Source: Pseudomonadales bacterium (GTDB lineage: Bacteria; Pseudomonadota; Gammaproteobacteria; Pseudomonadales; Azotimanducaceae). Taken from it: 64,000 bases of DNA. Shown here one piece after another: positions 52,277 to 61,734 of this stretch. The DNA is taken from positions 1,397,072 through 1,461,071 of the forward strand of contig JAEPOO010000001.1 of the NCBI GenBank assembly GCA_017642855.1, read 5' to 3'. The translations under genes and the position numbers were made by a program. The number at the start of each line of letters is the position of its first letter. The stretch's first letter is position 1. The notes under the pieces are model-generated. The model saw nothing but the letters and a program-made list of their open reading frames with translations. It ran no database searches and was not told where the DNA came from.

Positions 52277-53411
52277 ATCGCAAGCCCAGCCCACGCGCGA
52301 TCACCCCTTTCAGGATCTCTCGCGTGCCGCCGCGTAATGTGAATGACGGAGCGTGCAGCACACACTCGTTCAGGGTGTCGATGAATCGACGTGAGGGCTT
52401 TTCTATAGAAGCGAGTCGCACCAGTTCCGGCACCATGCGCTCATAGGTATTGCCCAGATCTTTGATCAGAGCCGCTTCGGTGATGGGCAGCTTGCCGCCC
52501 TCGAGCATACCGGCAACTGAGATGGACATTCGTCTCAGAGTCACGAGATGCGCAGCTAAACGACCCAGTAGCGCTAGCTGCTCATCGGTAGGGTTGCCTT
52601 CAATTTCGCGGGCGTATTCCACGATTACGCGGAAAGCCGACAGGAATCGTTCCGGGCCAGATCGCTCGTAACCCAGTTCACTGATCACCTGCTCCCAGCC
52701 GTTACCGGGTTCGCCGACAACCATGTTGTCTGGAATAAACACGTCATCGAAGAACACCTGATTAAAGTCTTCTTCGTTAGAAAGGTTTCGAATGCCCGTG
52801 ACCTTTACCCCTTCTGCATGCAGATCCACCACAAACTGGCTCATACCAGCATGACGATTTTCTGAAGGTGGCTCGGTTCGTACCAGCGTCACCATAAAGT
52901 GGTTGGTGTGCGCGTAACTCGTCCAGATCTTGCTGCCATTCAGCAGCCACCCGCCGTCGACTTTCGTGGCGCTCGTACGAATGGATGCCAGGTCAGATCC
53001 CGTATCTGGTTCACTCATGCCAATCGAGAAAAAGTAATCACCGGAAATGATCTTTGGCAGGAAGTGCTGACGCTGCTCTTCCGTGCCGAACTTCAGCATG
53101 AGAGGTCCACTTTGACGATCAGCAATCCAGTGACAGCCTACCGGCGCACCCGCCGCCAGAATTTCTTCCGTGACCACATAACGCTCAAGAAACGACTTTC
53201 CTCCTCCGCCATATTCTTCTGGCCAGGTCATGCCGAGGAAGCCCGCTTCACCCAGCTTTTTGCTGAAGGCGGCATTGTCACCGGCATTGAAGTCCGAGTT
53301 AGGTAACTCGTTAGGGTCTAAGGTGTCAGCGAGGAATTGTCGAATCTCGCCGCGTATGGCTTCTGCCTCTTCGGGCAGACTAAACGGTTCGAAAGTGAGG
53401 CCCTGAAACAT
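52275..53411 (-). CDS. Acyl-CoA dehydrogenase, full-length partner
   Basis: The protein has 378 residues from ATG 53411. The frame opens earlier at 53465, but that overlaps the next gene's start. Conserved segments: GFLGMTWPEEYGGGGKSFLE, FFSIGMSEPDTGSDLASIRTSA, LLNGSKIWTSYAHTNHFMVT, and the end FTLRGGTREILKGVIARGLG. It is a long-type ACAD with a regular FAD site. With the short dehydrogenase 11 bases downstream it probably makes a mixed complex. It is divergent from the rifampicin-phosphotransferase-like gene by 60 bases. The acyl chain is unknown. Confidence 0.9.
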   Translation of the reverse strand: MFQGLTFEPFSLPEEAEAIRGEIRQFLADTLDPNELPNSDFNAGDNAAFSKKLGEAGFLGMTWPEEYGGGGKSFLERYVVTEEILAAGAPVGCHWIADRQSGPLMLKFGTEEQRQHFLPKIISGDYFFSIGMSEPDTGSDLASIRTSATKVDGGWLLNGSKIWTSYAHTNHFMVTLVRTEPPSENRHAGMSQFVVDLHAEGVKVTGIRNLSNEEDFNQVFFDDVFIPDNMVVGEPGNGWEQVISELGYERSGPERFLSAFRVIVEYAREIEGNPTDEQLALLGRLAAHLVTLRRMSISVAGMLEGGKLPITEAALIKDLGNTYERMVPELVRLASIEKPSRRFIDTLNECVLHAPSFTLRGGTREILKGVIARGLGLR

Positions 53412-53471
53412 GTGTTCACTCTGAAAAGAAACGCGTAAAGTAGCTGGATACCTGTTGTATTGCAATTGGAC

Positions 53472-56063
53472 ATGGCTGTACTCGGACTCGATGTAGTCGG
53501 CGCAGATTCTCTGGAATCCGCCGGCGGTAAAGGTGCCAATCTGGGTGAGTTAATCCGTCAGGGATTTCCCGTGCCACCCGGCTTTGTCATTGGTGCTGAC
53601 GAATACGCTCGGTTTATCAGTGTCCTCAACCTTCCCGCGAACGACGATTTCCCTGAAGACACCGGCTCATTCCTCAGTGGCCTGCGTGGGGCGCTAGTGG
53701 ACACGGCCTTCAGCGAAGATCTGCAGGCAGAAATTGACCAACAATTGGCCAGGATTGCCGGGTCAGACCCGGGTGCAGTATTCGCGGTTCGATCGTCAGC
53801 AACCGCAGAAGACCTGGCGGATGCCAGCTTCGCCGGGCAACACGACACTTATTACTATGTAGAGCCAGACCAGGTATCCCCGATGATACGCAAATGCTGG
53901 GCGTCACTCTGGTCGGAATCGGCGTTTTCTTACCGGCACACTCAGGGCATTGAACATCGCACCGTTAACATGGCGGTGGTGGTTCAGGTGATGGTGCGCT
54001 CTGAGGTTTCCGGCGTGACCTTCACCGCGGACCCCGTGAGTGGTACTGACTCGGTCATCATTACTGAATCTTCCTGGGGTATGGGTGCGGCGATTGTGGA
54101 TGGCCGTGTGACACCTGATCAGTTCCTGGTCGACAAAGGCTCCATGCGGCTTACGTCACTCAAAATTTCTGACAAGAAGTTTATGGTGCCGCCGGTTCTA
54201 GAAGACACGTCCAGTTCACGCCTGCAGGAAGTGCCGGCGACACAACGAAGACTCGAGTCCCTCACCGATGATCAGGTAGAAGAGATCGCGGCACTCGCCA
54301 TGAAAGCGGAAGCATACTTCGGCAAACCGCAGGATCTGGAATGGGCCATCGAAAATGATCAGATTTACCTTCTGCAGTCACGCCCTATTACGATCATGGG
54401 TGAAGCTGACGAAGACATACCGGAAGGCCGTTGGATTCTTTTTAAGCCGGTGATTGAAAATTTCACCGACCCGCTGATGCCGCTCACCGAGGATATCCTC
54501 GCGAAGGCGGTGCCGTTTATGAAAGTGATCTACGGCCGGGTGTATATGAACTTCGATCACATCCGCGGGCTGGTGCCACTCAAAGTCTCGGATGACGATC
54601 TCGCTCGTCTCGCTTATCTCTCAGATCCGAAAGAAGTCAATATTCGAGTTTCGATTCCGAAGATCATGGCGCTCATGTTTGTGTTGTTCGGCAATTATCT
54701 GGTGATGGGAGTATTCAATCGGCGCACTGCCAACATGCCTGATGACTTTATGAGCAGCTATCGCGCTTATATGAATCGTGTTGTTGAAGACGACCGCATC
54801 AATGCACCGAACACGATGATTCATATGTTCCTGCGTTTCAGGTTTTTTGAGCCCGCAGGCAACATGGTGATGCTGGCGAACCTGGTGGCACCCCGCTACA
54901 TGATCTTCCTGCGCATACTACAGAATAGGATCACACGCTGGGCACCGGATATGCATTCCGATACCGCTTCGCTGCTGTGCAGTGGCACAGAAGGCGTGCT
55001 GTCCACCGAGATGGGTCGCTCTATCGTTGATCTCGCCAGAACCGCCCGAAAAGAACACAAGGTGCGCGATCTCTTTAACGCGCACACCGCTGACAAGGTG
55101 CTGGCGGCACTGCAGGATTGCCCGGAGGCTTCAGAGTTTCTGGCTGAACTGGATGCGTTCCTCAATATGCATGGGCACCGCGCGCTGAAAGAATTTGAAC
55201 TGGCCAGTGTGCGATGGGATGAAGACCCTACCCCCGTACTGGGCATGGTGCGTAATTACCTGGTGGTGGATCAGGAGTTAGATGACATCGAGAGCAACGT
55301 CGAGAAACAACGCGAAGGACTGATGGCTGAACTCGGCCTACACCTGGACAGGCTGCCGCTGGAAGGTCTGGGCAAACCAAGGCGAGCCATCATCAAATCC
55401 TTAGTCGAACAGACCAGGTACTACATGAAGCTGCGCGAGAACTCCCGCTTCTATCACATCATGGGATTCTACAGCGTTCGCAAGAAGATCCTGGCCATTG
55501 AAAAGCGGTTGCTCGAAGAAAAGATCCTGAAGTGCAAAGACGACATCTTTTACCTGCACTGGGAAGAAGTCGATCAACTCAACAAGGGCGAACTGGGCTG
55601 GCTCGATGTCGAAGACACGATTCGGGCGCGGCGTATGGAACACATTCGCAGAACCAAGATGGTGCCGCCTCGCACCATTGGCGTCGATATCGATGCACCC
55701 ATACAACAAGGCAGTGGCGAAATGCTTTCAGGCCAGGCCGCCTCCCCTGGTCAGTATGAGGGTATCGCCCGGGTGATTCTGGACCCGGCTACCGATAACG
55801 AAATTGAGCCCGGTGAAATACTGGTGGCGCCTTATACCGACCCGGCATGGACGCCACTCTTCCTCACCGCCAACGCCGCTGTTGTCGAAGTCGGCAGTTA
55901 CCTGTCACATGCCGGCACGATTGCACGGGAATACGGTATGCCTTGCGTCGTCGACGCCACAGCCTGCACCAGCCGCATCACGACAGGCACACGCATCATG
56001 GTGGATGGCAGCAACGGCGAAGTGACGATCTTGTCGCTGGCATCTGAGGGGGCCGCTGCATGA
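53472..56063 (+). CDS. PEP-synthase/rifampicin-phosphotransferase-like three-domain enzyme
   Basis: The protein has 863 residues from ATG 53472, close to Rph from Listeria (867). The N-terminal ATP-grasp domain (about 1-315) shows SAGGKGANLGELIRQGFPVP, VRSSATAEDLADASFAGQHD, GVTFTADPVSGTDS and DLEWAIENDQIYLLQSRP. The middle helical domain (about 320-740) replaces the PEP/pyruvate barrel. The swivelling phosphohistidine domain has His813 in VGSYLSHAGTIAREYGMP, and the TDPAWTPLF wording is typical of Rph. Rph moves the beta-phosphate of ATP to the drug through this histidine. The domain order is clear, but the small-molecule target may be something else. It is coupled to a three-helix protein. 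Confidence 0.85.
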   Translation: MAVLGLDVVGADSLESAGGKGANLGELIRQGFPVPPGFVIGADEYARFISVLNLPANDDFPEDTGSFLSGLRGALVDTAFSEDLQAEIDQQLARIAGSDPGAVFAVRSSATAEDLADASFAGQHDTYYYVEPDQVSPMIRKCWASLWSESAFSYRHTQGIEHRTVNMAVVVQVMVRSEVSGVTFTADPVSGTDSVIITESSWGMGAAIVDGRVTPDQFLVDKGSMRLTSLKISDKKFMVPPVLEDTSSSRLQEVPATQRRLESLTDDQVEEIAALAMKAEAYFGKPQDLEWAIENDQIYLLQSRPITIMGEADEDIPEGRWILFKPVIENFTDPLMPLTEDILAKAVPFMKVIYGRVYMNFDHIRGLVPLKVSDDDLARLAYLSDPKEVNIRVSIPKIMALMFVLFGNYLVMGVFNRRTANMPDDFMSSYRAYMNRVVEDDRINAPNTMIHMFLRFRFFEPAGNMVMLANLVAPRYMIFLRILQNRITRWAPDMHSDTASLLCSGTEGVLSTEMGRSIVDLARTARKEHKVRDLFNAHTADKVLAALQDCPEASEFLAELDAFLNMHGHRALKEFELASVRWDEDPTPVLGMVRNYLVVDQELDDIESNVEKQREGLMAELGLHLDRLPLEGLGKPRRAIIKSLVEQTRYYMKLRENSRFYHIMGFYSVRKKILAIEKRLLEEKILKCKDDIFYLHWEEVDQLNKGELGWLDVEDTIRARRMEHIRRTKMVPPRTIGVDIDAPIQQGSGEMLSGQAASPGQYEGIARVILDPATDNEIEPGEILVAPYTDPAWTPLFLTANAAVVEVGSYLSHAGTIAREYGMPCVVDATACTSRITTGTRIMVDGSNGEVTILSLASEGAAA

Positions 56064-56353
56064 ACATCATCATTGAGACACTGCTGTTCTTCGCGGGGGT
56101 TCATTTCATGATCCTGCTGTTGGCATCCTGCTATCGGGTGATTGATCTCTGGTATTGCATCGGCAATCACTGGAAAGACATTCTCGCGACGATCATTGCG
56201 TTAGGAATATTCAACGCCTTCATCGTTTTCATGCTGCCAGAAGAATTTAAAGCACCCTGGGTGTGGGGCCAGGTGTGTTACCTGAGTTTCCACGTGGTGA
56301 TCTTCTGGATCGGGAGACTGGGTCTCTGGATTGCAGAGATGAAACAGCGCTAG
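56060..56353 (+). CDS. Three-helix membrane protein coupled to the Rph-like gene
   Basis: The protein has 97 residues. The start ATG shares ATGA with the Rph-like stop, so the two are co-translated. Three hydrophobic helices are visible (about 3-27, 40-58 and 69-90) with a short KAPW turn. Aromatic and aliphatic residues dominate and there are no obvious metal or catalytic motifs. Family not recognised. The tight coupling to a large ATP-dependent enzyme suggests it anchors it to the membrane or senses its product, which is inference. Confidence 0.65.
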   Translation: MNIIIETLLFFAGVHFMILLLASCYRVIDLWYCIGNHWKDILATIIALGIFNAFIVFMLPEEFKAPWVWGQVCYLSFHVVIFWIGRLGLWIAEMKQR

Positions 56354-56552
56354 CGGCCTAACTCAATCCTGTTCCGGCGGCACACCCGACATGGTGATGA
56401 CGGTGAATCAGCTGAAAGAAATCCCCGTGGGAGAACTCACAGGCATCACCTTCTTATTGTTTCAAAGGAATCTGTCAGCACTGACATTCGAACCGCGATC
56501 ACTTCGCCGTCGTTGACCTTCATCAACCGAGCTCTAAAGCTTGATAGCAAGC

Positions 56553-57164
56553 CTACGCCTGAGTGCTCGACCTCGCAGCAACACGTTCATACCACGCCTT
56601 GATGTTCTTGTTATCTTCATTGAGCGGTTGACCAACCTGGCCACCGAATTCGAGGAAACAGAACAAGAGAACGTCAGCCAGAGAAAATCGATCGCCACAG
56701 ACAAACTCTTTGCCGATCATCTGACCGTCCAGCCAGGTGATCTTTTCCTGCGCCAGACCTTTCAGACCGTCAGCCGCCTCAGGCAGTGTGGTCATACGAT
56801 CTTTGAATATCGGCAGACCTTCACTGTAACGAAAGCCACCGGCAAGTGGTTCAAGGATACCAAGATCAATACGACGCACCCACATACGGGTTTCTGCACG
56901 CTCCTCAGCGGTGCTGCCAATCAAAGAAGAACCACCCTCCTTTTCAGCCAGGTATTCGCAGATGGCCGTAATCTCAGCAATGATGGATCCGTCATCCAGT
57001 TGCAGCGCCGGTGTTGTACCTGTTGGGTTCACCTTCATGTAGTCTTCTTGGCGGTTTTCACCGCCCATGAGATCAACATCCTGGCTTTCCAGTTCAACGC
57101 CGCACTCCGCCATAAACATGCGAACAACTTTTGGATTTGGTCCTACCGAGTCAAAGAGTTTCAT
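56553..57164 (-). CDS. Glutathione S-transferase
   Basis: The protein has 203 residues. The thioredoxin-fold N-domain (about 1-78) reads MKLFDSVGPNPKVVRMFMAE, with the glutathione-binding TTPALQLDDGSIIAEI and E-x-x-A-I-C-E-Y. The helical C-domain (about 90-203) carries CGDRFSLADVLLFCFLE. The catalytic residue of this class (Ser/Tyr near the start) may be Ser6. It conjugates glutathione to electrophiles in the cytoplasm. The gene is isolated: its neighbours are a convergent membrane protein and a divergent ABC exporter. The 199-base gap at its 3' side has only weak short repeats such as TGTCAGCACTGACA (56474-56487). Confidence 0.9.
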   Translation of the reverse strand: MKLFDSVGPNPKVVRMFMAECGVELESQDVDLMGGENRQEDYMKVNPTGTTPALQLDDGSIIAEITAICEYLAEKEGGSSLIGSTAEERAETRMWVRRIDLGILEPLAGGFRYSEGLPIFKDRMTTLPEAADGLKGLAQEKITWLDGQMIGKEFVCGDRFSLADVLLFCFLEFGGQVGQPLNEDNKNIKAWYERVAARSSTQA

Positions 57165-57506
57165 TGCTTTCCCTTAAATGTCACAAAGAGTTTGAAAAAA
57201 TTACATCGGCTTTATAACATGCTCTGCATCTTTTACACGACCTCCGTCGAACGGAGCCAACCGATGAATCCGAATCCCGGCTTTCCAAAGCACTAAGCGT
57301 CACCCCGCGGTTCATCTCTACCCAGCGTGGCGCAAGCAGCACACGACGGGTCTTTGTCTACTCAAGCTATCAACAAGAAAAGATCGACTCCCGACACTCT
57401 CATGCCATAGGGTTGTCAGCACAGTACGAGTAAACTGTTTTTCCCGTCGCGATTTCTAGAATCACGCCCATGCTATTGGGTTTTGAGTTATGGATAAGAA
57501 GTCAGC
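57165..57506. other. Intergenic region of 342 bases, nothing identified
   Basis: The region lies between the divergent GST and ABC exporter genes and must hold their promoters. I found no convincing -35/-10 pair, repeat, terminator, tRNA or riboswitch by reading. A frame crosses it on the plus strand, but it is an antisense continuation of the GST gene. Confidence 0.5.
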
Positions 57507-59408
57507 ATGAAAAGCAACGCAGTAAGAGACAGAAAAAAAGCTTCGATTCTCTGGGCACAGACAGAGGGTTTTCGCAGTGCTTTTAGTATTGCGATTCTCG
57601 CCATGGCGGTCGGGTATGTCTTCATGTTTGGCGCGCCCCTGCTCGCAGCCTTTGCCATTGATGCCATTCGTGCGGGTGATGAATTTGCCCCTGAGGGTAA
57701 CCTGTCCGCAATCTCCAGTTTCCTGCTGGGCGATAAACCCGGAATGATGAGTTACCTGCTGTTTGCCGCTGCAGGCACCGTCATTCTCACGGCCTTTGCC
57801 GGTGTGTTCCTCTATATCCGAGGTCGTTTTATTGCAAGGGCCTCTGAAGGCATTGTTCGGCGACTGCGGGATCGTATGTTCGATCACCTTGAACATCTGC
57901 CGAGCGACTTCCACGATAAAGCGGATACCGGCGACCTGGTGCAGCGATGTTCTTCCGACATGGAAACCATTCGCGTATTCCTGGCTTCTCAGATCGTCGA
58001 GATCAGTCGTGCCATCCTGATGTTGATTGTCGTGCTGCCAATCCTATTCTCACTGGATACTCGCATGGCATGGCTGTCACTAGTTACCTTCCCACTGCTG
58101 TTTCTTGCGGCGTGGGTGTTTTTCCAGCAAGTGAAGAAACTGTTCGAAACCGTGGATGAATCGGAAGCAGAACTCACCACCGTACTGCAGGAAAATCTCA
58201 CGGGTATTCGTGTGGTGCGCGCATTCGCTCGGCAGGAATTTGAGATCGACAAGTTCTCGAGAAAAAACCGCGCCTTCCGCGACCACAACAACCGACTCAT
58301 CAGTCTGATGGGTATTTACTATGCCTTCAGTGACATCGTGTGCCTCGGGCAAATCGGGCTCTTGCTGTTTGCGGGGGCCCTGTGGGCCATCGATGGCAGC
58401 CTGACCATTGGTGTTCTGTTCGCGTTCATCACCTATGAGGGCATGATCATCTGGCCGATCCGTCATATGGGTCGCGTGCTTACGGATTCCGGCAAAGCCA
58501 TTGTCGCCATGGGAAGACTCGCGGAGATTCTCGGGACACCCATTGAAACGCAGAATGAAGAAACGCCTCAGACGACACTCACCGGTCACATCGAATTCAA
58601 GGACCTGACATTTTCCTATAAGGATACCAATGTCCTGAAGGACATCTCGTTTGATGTGCAGCCCGGTGAAACCATCGCCCTGCTTGGTCCACCTGGCTCG
58701 GGTAAGTCGACCATCGCGCAGTTGTTGCTGCGTCTGTATGACTATGGCTCTGAACACGAAGGCAAAGGTTCTATCCAGCTGGATGATCATGAACTGCGGA
58801 AACTGAACCGAAAGTATGTGCGCTCGCAGATTGCCATCGTGTTGCAGGAAGCGTTTCTCTACTCCAACAGCATTGCCGGCAACTTAAAGATTGGTCGTCT
58901 CGATGCTACCAAGGAAGAAATGATTCAGGCGACGACGGATGCATGCATTCACGAATCGATCATGCGTTTCCCCAGGGGTTACAAGTCCATGGTGGGTGAA
59001 CGCGGTGTGACACTGTCTGGTGGTCAGCGGCAGCGTATTGCGCTGGCGAGGGCACTGCTAAAGTCTCCGCCGATCCTGATTCTGGATGATGCGCTGTCAG
59101 CGGTTGATACGGATACAGAAGCGCAGATTCTTGAAGCCCTGAAATCACGACGTTCAGAGCAGACGACGATCATCATTGCGCATCGTCTGTCGACGGTGAT
59201 GCATGCGGACAAGATCCTGATGCTACACGACGGTGAAATTGTGCAGCGTGGTAATCACGACACTCTCTCGACTCAACCGGGGGTCTACCAAAGACTTTGC
59301 GCGATTCAGGGGGCGATTCAATCTCAGATTGAACACGACGTGGCCGACCTGAAGAAACAGGATCAGGAAGTCACAGCCCTGAGCGAAGGAGGTAACCATC
59401 ATGAGTGA
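57507..59408 (+). CDS. ABC exporter half-transporter with degenerate Walker B
   Basis: The protein has 633 residues. Six membrane helices (about 25-330) precede the nucleotide domain. Walker A is LLGPPGSGKST, the signature is VTLSGGQRQR and Walker B reads LILDDALSAVD: the catalytic Glu is Asp, as in the non-canonical site of heterodimeric exporters (TM287/288, BmrCD). The H-loop (IIIAHRLSTV) is intact. The next gene overlaps by eight bases (59401-59408), so they should make one heterodimer. It carries lipids, peptides or drugs out; the substrate is unknown. Confidence 0.92.
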   Translation: MKSNAVRDRKKASILWAQTEGFRSAFSIAILAMAVGYVFMFGAPLLAAFAIDAIRAGDEFAPEGNLSAISSFLLGDKPGMMSYLLFAAAGTVILTAFAGVFLYIRGRFIARASEGIVRRLRDRMFDHLEHLPSDFHDKADTGDLVQRCSSDMETIRVFLASQIVEISRAILMLIVVLPILFSLDTRMAWLSLVTFPLLFLAAWVFFQQVKKLFETVDESEAELTTVLQENLTGIRVVRAFARQEFEIDKFSRKNRAFRDHNNRLISLMGIYYAFSDIVCLGQIGLLLFAGALWAIDGSLTIGVLFAFITYEGMIIWPIRHMGRVLTDSGKAIVAMGRLAEILGTPIETQNEETPQTTLTGHIEFKDLTFSYKDTNVLKDISFDVQPGETIALLGPPGSGKSTIAQLLLRLYDYGSEHEGKGSIQLDDHELRKLNRKYVRSQIAIVLQEAFLYSNSIAGNLKIGRLDATKEEMIQATTDACIHESIMRFPRGYKSMVGERGVTLSGGQRQRIALARALLKSPPILILDDALSAVDTDTEAQILEALKSRRSEQTTIIIAHRLSTVMHADKILMLHDGEIVQRGNHDTLSTQPGVYQRLCAIQGAIQSQIEHDVADLKKQDQEVTALSEGGNHHE

Positions 59409-61272
59409 TGTGTATTTCGACGACGAAAACTATCACGACGGGTTTGACGACGACTCTTACCACCAGGGTATGAACCTGGATTTGTGGAAGAAGCTGCTCG
59501 GTTACGCCCTGCACTACAAAAAGGAAGTTGCGATCCTGGCGACCTGCGCTTTCTTTACCGCTGTTTGTGAAATTGCCTATCCTCTGATCACTAAAAGCGT
59601 AATTGATGCCATCGCGGCTGACGGTGTGAATACCGATCTGTCTTTTTACGCATGGTTGTATCTGTTTTTCACGATCCTTCTCGGCTTTTCTATCGGCGGA
59701 TTCATTACCTTCGGGGGAAAGATACGTACCCATGTCGCGCATGACATTCGTATGGATGGCTTCTGCAATCTGCAGGCGCTCTCCTTCAGCTATTACGACT
59801 TCCGCCCCGTTGGCTGGCTGATGGCACGCATGACATCCGACTGTGAGCGCCTTTCGAACATCCTTGCCTGGGGTATGCTCGATCTTGTCTGGTCATTCAC
59901 GATGATGATCGGCATCGCCATCGCCATGTTATGGATGGATGCCTCACTTGGCCTGATTGTCATGTCGGTTCTTCCTGTGCTGGCCTGGATCAGCATCAAG
60001 TTCCAGCACCGAATCCTGAAAAGCGCGCGGATCGTACGTAAGACCAACTCCAGGATTACCGGTTCCTACAACGAAAGCATTATGGGGGTGCAGACCAGCA
60101 AAGCCTTTGTTAAGGAAGCGGAGAACCTGAAGAACTTTGGTGAACTGACGGATCAGATGCACTCTGCATCTGTGCTCAATCTTATTCAGGCTGCGTTGTA
60201 CTTGCCGATCGTTTTGACACTAGGTTCGGTAGCGATCGGTCTGGCGTTGGTATTCGGTGGCCTTGAAGTGATCTGGGGCACAATCACTGCGGGCACCATG
60301 GTGGCTTTCCTCGCCTATGCTCGTCATTTCTTCGAGCCCATTGAACAGCTCGCTGCCTGGTTTGCAGAAATGCAGATGGCGCAGGCTTCCGCTGAACGCA
60401 TCATGAGTCTTGTGATGGCTGAACCTGATATACGGGACAGTGACGATGTGGTCGCTGCCATGCACGAAGACAAGAAAACAAACGCTGCCATCGATGGATA
60501 TCCGGATGAAATCAATCAGATCACCTTCGATGATGTGTCTTTCTCTTATGAGATCGGCGATCCGGTGCTGAAAAACGTAAATCTCACCATTGATCAGGGA
60601 GAGACCCTCGCGATTGTTGGGTCTACTGGTGGCGGTAAGTCAACGCTGGTCAGCCTGCTCTGCCGGTTTTATGAGCCGACTGAAGGTCGCATACTGATTA
60701 ATGACATCGACTATAAGTCACGCAGCCTGCAATGGTTGCAGTCGAATCTTGGCATCGTGCTTCAGAGTTCACACATCTTCGGCGGCAGCATTCTTGAGAA
60801 CATCCGTTACGGTAATTTGGAAGCGACTGACGATGAGGTATTCGCAGCGTCACGCAAAGCTGGCGCCCACGTCTTCATCGAAGCGATGAAAGACGGCTAC
60901 CAAACGTCTGTCGGTGAAGGCGGCTCGAAGCTGAGTGCCGGGCAGAAGCAGCTGATTTCTTTCGCTCGCGCGATTCTGGCTGACCCGAAGATCCTGATCA
61001 TGGATGAGGCGACCTCGTCCGTGGATACAGAAACGGAGCAGCAGATTCAGGAAGGTCTGGATAATCTACTTTCCGGACGAATTGCACTGGTGATTGCGCA
61101 CCGACTTTCGACCATTCGTCATGCGGACCGAATTCTGGTGATTGAACATGGGGAGATCACCGAATCCGGCAGCCACGATGCGTTGATGTCAGTGCAGGGT
61201 CGTTACTACAGGCTCTACACGCAGCAGAGTCTGGCGGAGTTCGCGGATACCGAGGCCTATTGGCAGAAGTAA
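59401..61272 (+). CDS. ABC exporter half-transporter with canonical Walker B
   Basis: The protein has 623 residues, preceded by GGAGGT. An acidic N-tail (about 1-25; rich in D, Y and H) precedes six membrane helices and the nucleotide domain. Walker A is AIVGSTGGGKST, the signature is KLSAGQKQL (Gly replaced by Ala) and Walker B is LIMDEATSSVD with a proper glutamate. The intact Walker B with a weakened signature complements the first subunit, exactly as expected of an asymmetric pair. This subunit should carry the consensus ATP site in combination with the partner's LSGGQ. Confidence 0.92.
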   Translation: MSDVYFDDENYHDGFDDDSYHQGMNLDLWKKLLGYALHYKKEVAILATCAFFTAVCEIAYPLITKSVIDAIAADGVNTDLSFYAWLYLFFTILLGFSIGGFITFGGKIRTHVAHDIRMDGFCNLQALSFSYYDFRPVGWLMARMTSDCERLSNILAWGMLDLVWSFTMMIGIAIAMLWMDASLGLIVMSVLPVLAWISIKFQHRILKSARIVRKTNSRITGSYNESIMGVQTSKAFVKEAENLKNFGELTDQMHSASVLNLIQAALYLPIVLTLGSVAIGLALVFGGLEVIWGTITAGTMVAFLAYARHFFEPIEQLAAWFAEMQMAQASAERIMSLVMAEPDIRDSDDVVAAMHEDKKTNAAIDGYPDEINQITFDDVSFSYEIGDPVLKNVNLTIDQGETLAIVGSTGGGKSTLVSLLCRFYEPTEGRILINDIDYKSRSLQWLQSNLGIVLQSSHIFGGSILENIRYGNLEATDDEVFAASRKAGAHVFIEAMKDGYQTSVGEGGSKLSAGQKQLISFARAILADPKILIMDEATSSVDTETEQQIQEGLDNLLSGRIALVIAHRLSTIRHADRILVIEHGEITESGSHDALMSVQGRYYRLYTQQSLAEFADTEAYWQK

Positions 61273-61326
61273 CGCCCTCCTTTATGGTGACTCTTTTCAG
61301 CGCGAGCTAGAAATAGGAGTAACGCC

Positions 61327-61719
61327 ATGAAAGTCGGAATCAAGGAACTGATCGCGGAAGCAGAGAAAAACATTGATGCCATCAGCGTGGAAGAAGCTGA
61401 ACATTTGTTGAGCGACGACACCGTCGTGTTCGTGGACATCCGCGATGTCCGCGAACTCTGGCGTGAAGGCAAACTGCCCGGTGCCGCCCATGCACCGCGG
61501 GGCATGCTCGAGTTCTGGGTGGACGATGAAAGTCCCTACCACCGCGAAATGTTCGCCGAAGACAAAAAATTTGTTTTCTACTGTGCCAGTGCCTGGCGTT
61601 CGGCGCTCGCGACCGACACCGTCAAAAAAATGGGTATGGAAAACGTCTGCCACCTGGCCGGCGGCTTTACTGCCTGGAAAGAAGCTGAGAAGCCTATTGA
61701 GGCGGTAGAGAAGAAATAG
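61327..61719 (+). CDS. Rhodanese-like sulfurtransferase domain protein
   Basis: This is a single rhodanese domain of 130 residues with a good ribosome site (TAGGAG). The opening helix is followed by FVDIRDVRELWREGKLPGA and the active loop with Cys in FYCASAWRSA. The loop is six residues long (C-A-S-A-W-R), the size of sulfur-selective rhodaneses. It transfers sulfane sulfur to thiols or proteins. It sits between the ABC exporter (54-base gap) and the second gamma-glutamyltransferase (15-base gap); a thiol or glutathione theme fits but is inference. Confidence 0.9.
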   Translation: MKVGIKELIAEAEKNIDAISVEEAEHLLSDDTVVFVDIRDVRELWREGKLPGAAHAPRGMLEFWVDDESPYHREMFAEDKKFVFYCASAWRSALATDTVKKMGMENVCHLAGGFTAWKEAEKPIEAVEKK

Positions 61720-61734
61720 CGAAGAGTTAGATCT

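Noticed and set aside
53460..53471. TTG start for the Rph-like gene
   Set aside because: An ATG four codons later begins at the natural family start, and the TTG would add residues overlapping the other strand's leader.
56541..57296. Plus-strand frame of 251 residues opposite the GST gene
   Set aside because: It is the antisense shadow of a well-supported GST and has no recognisable motifs or ribosome site.
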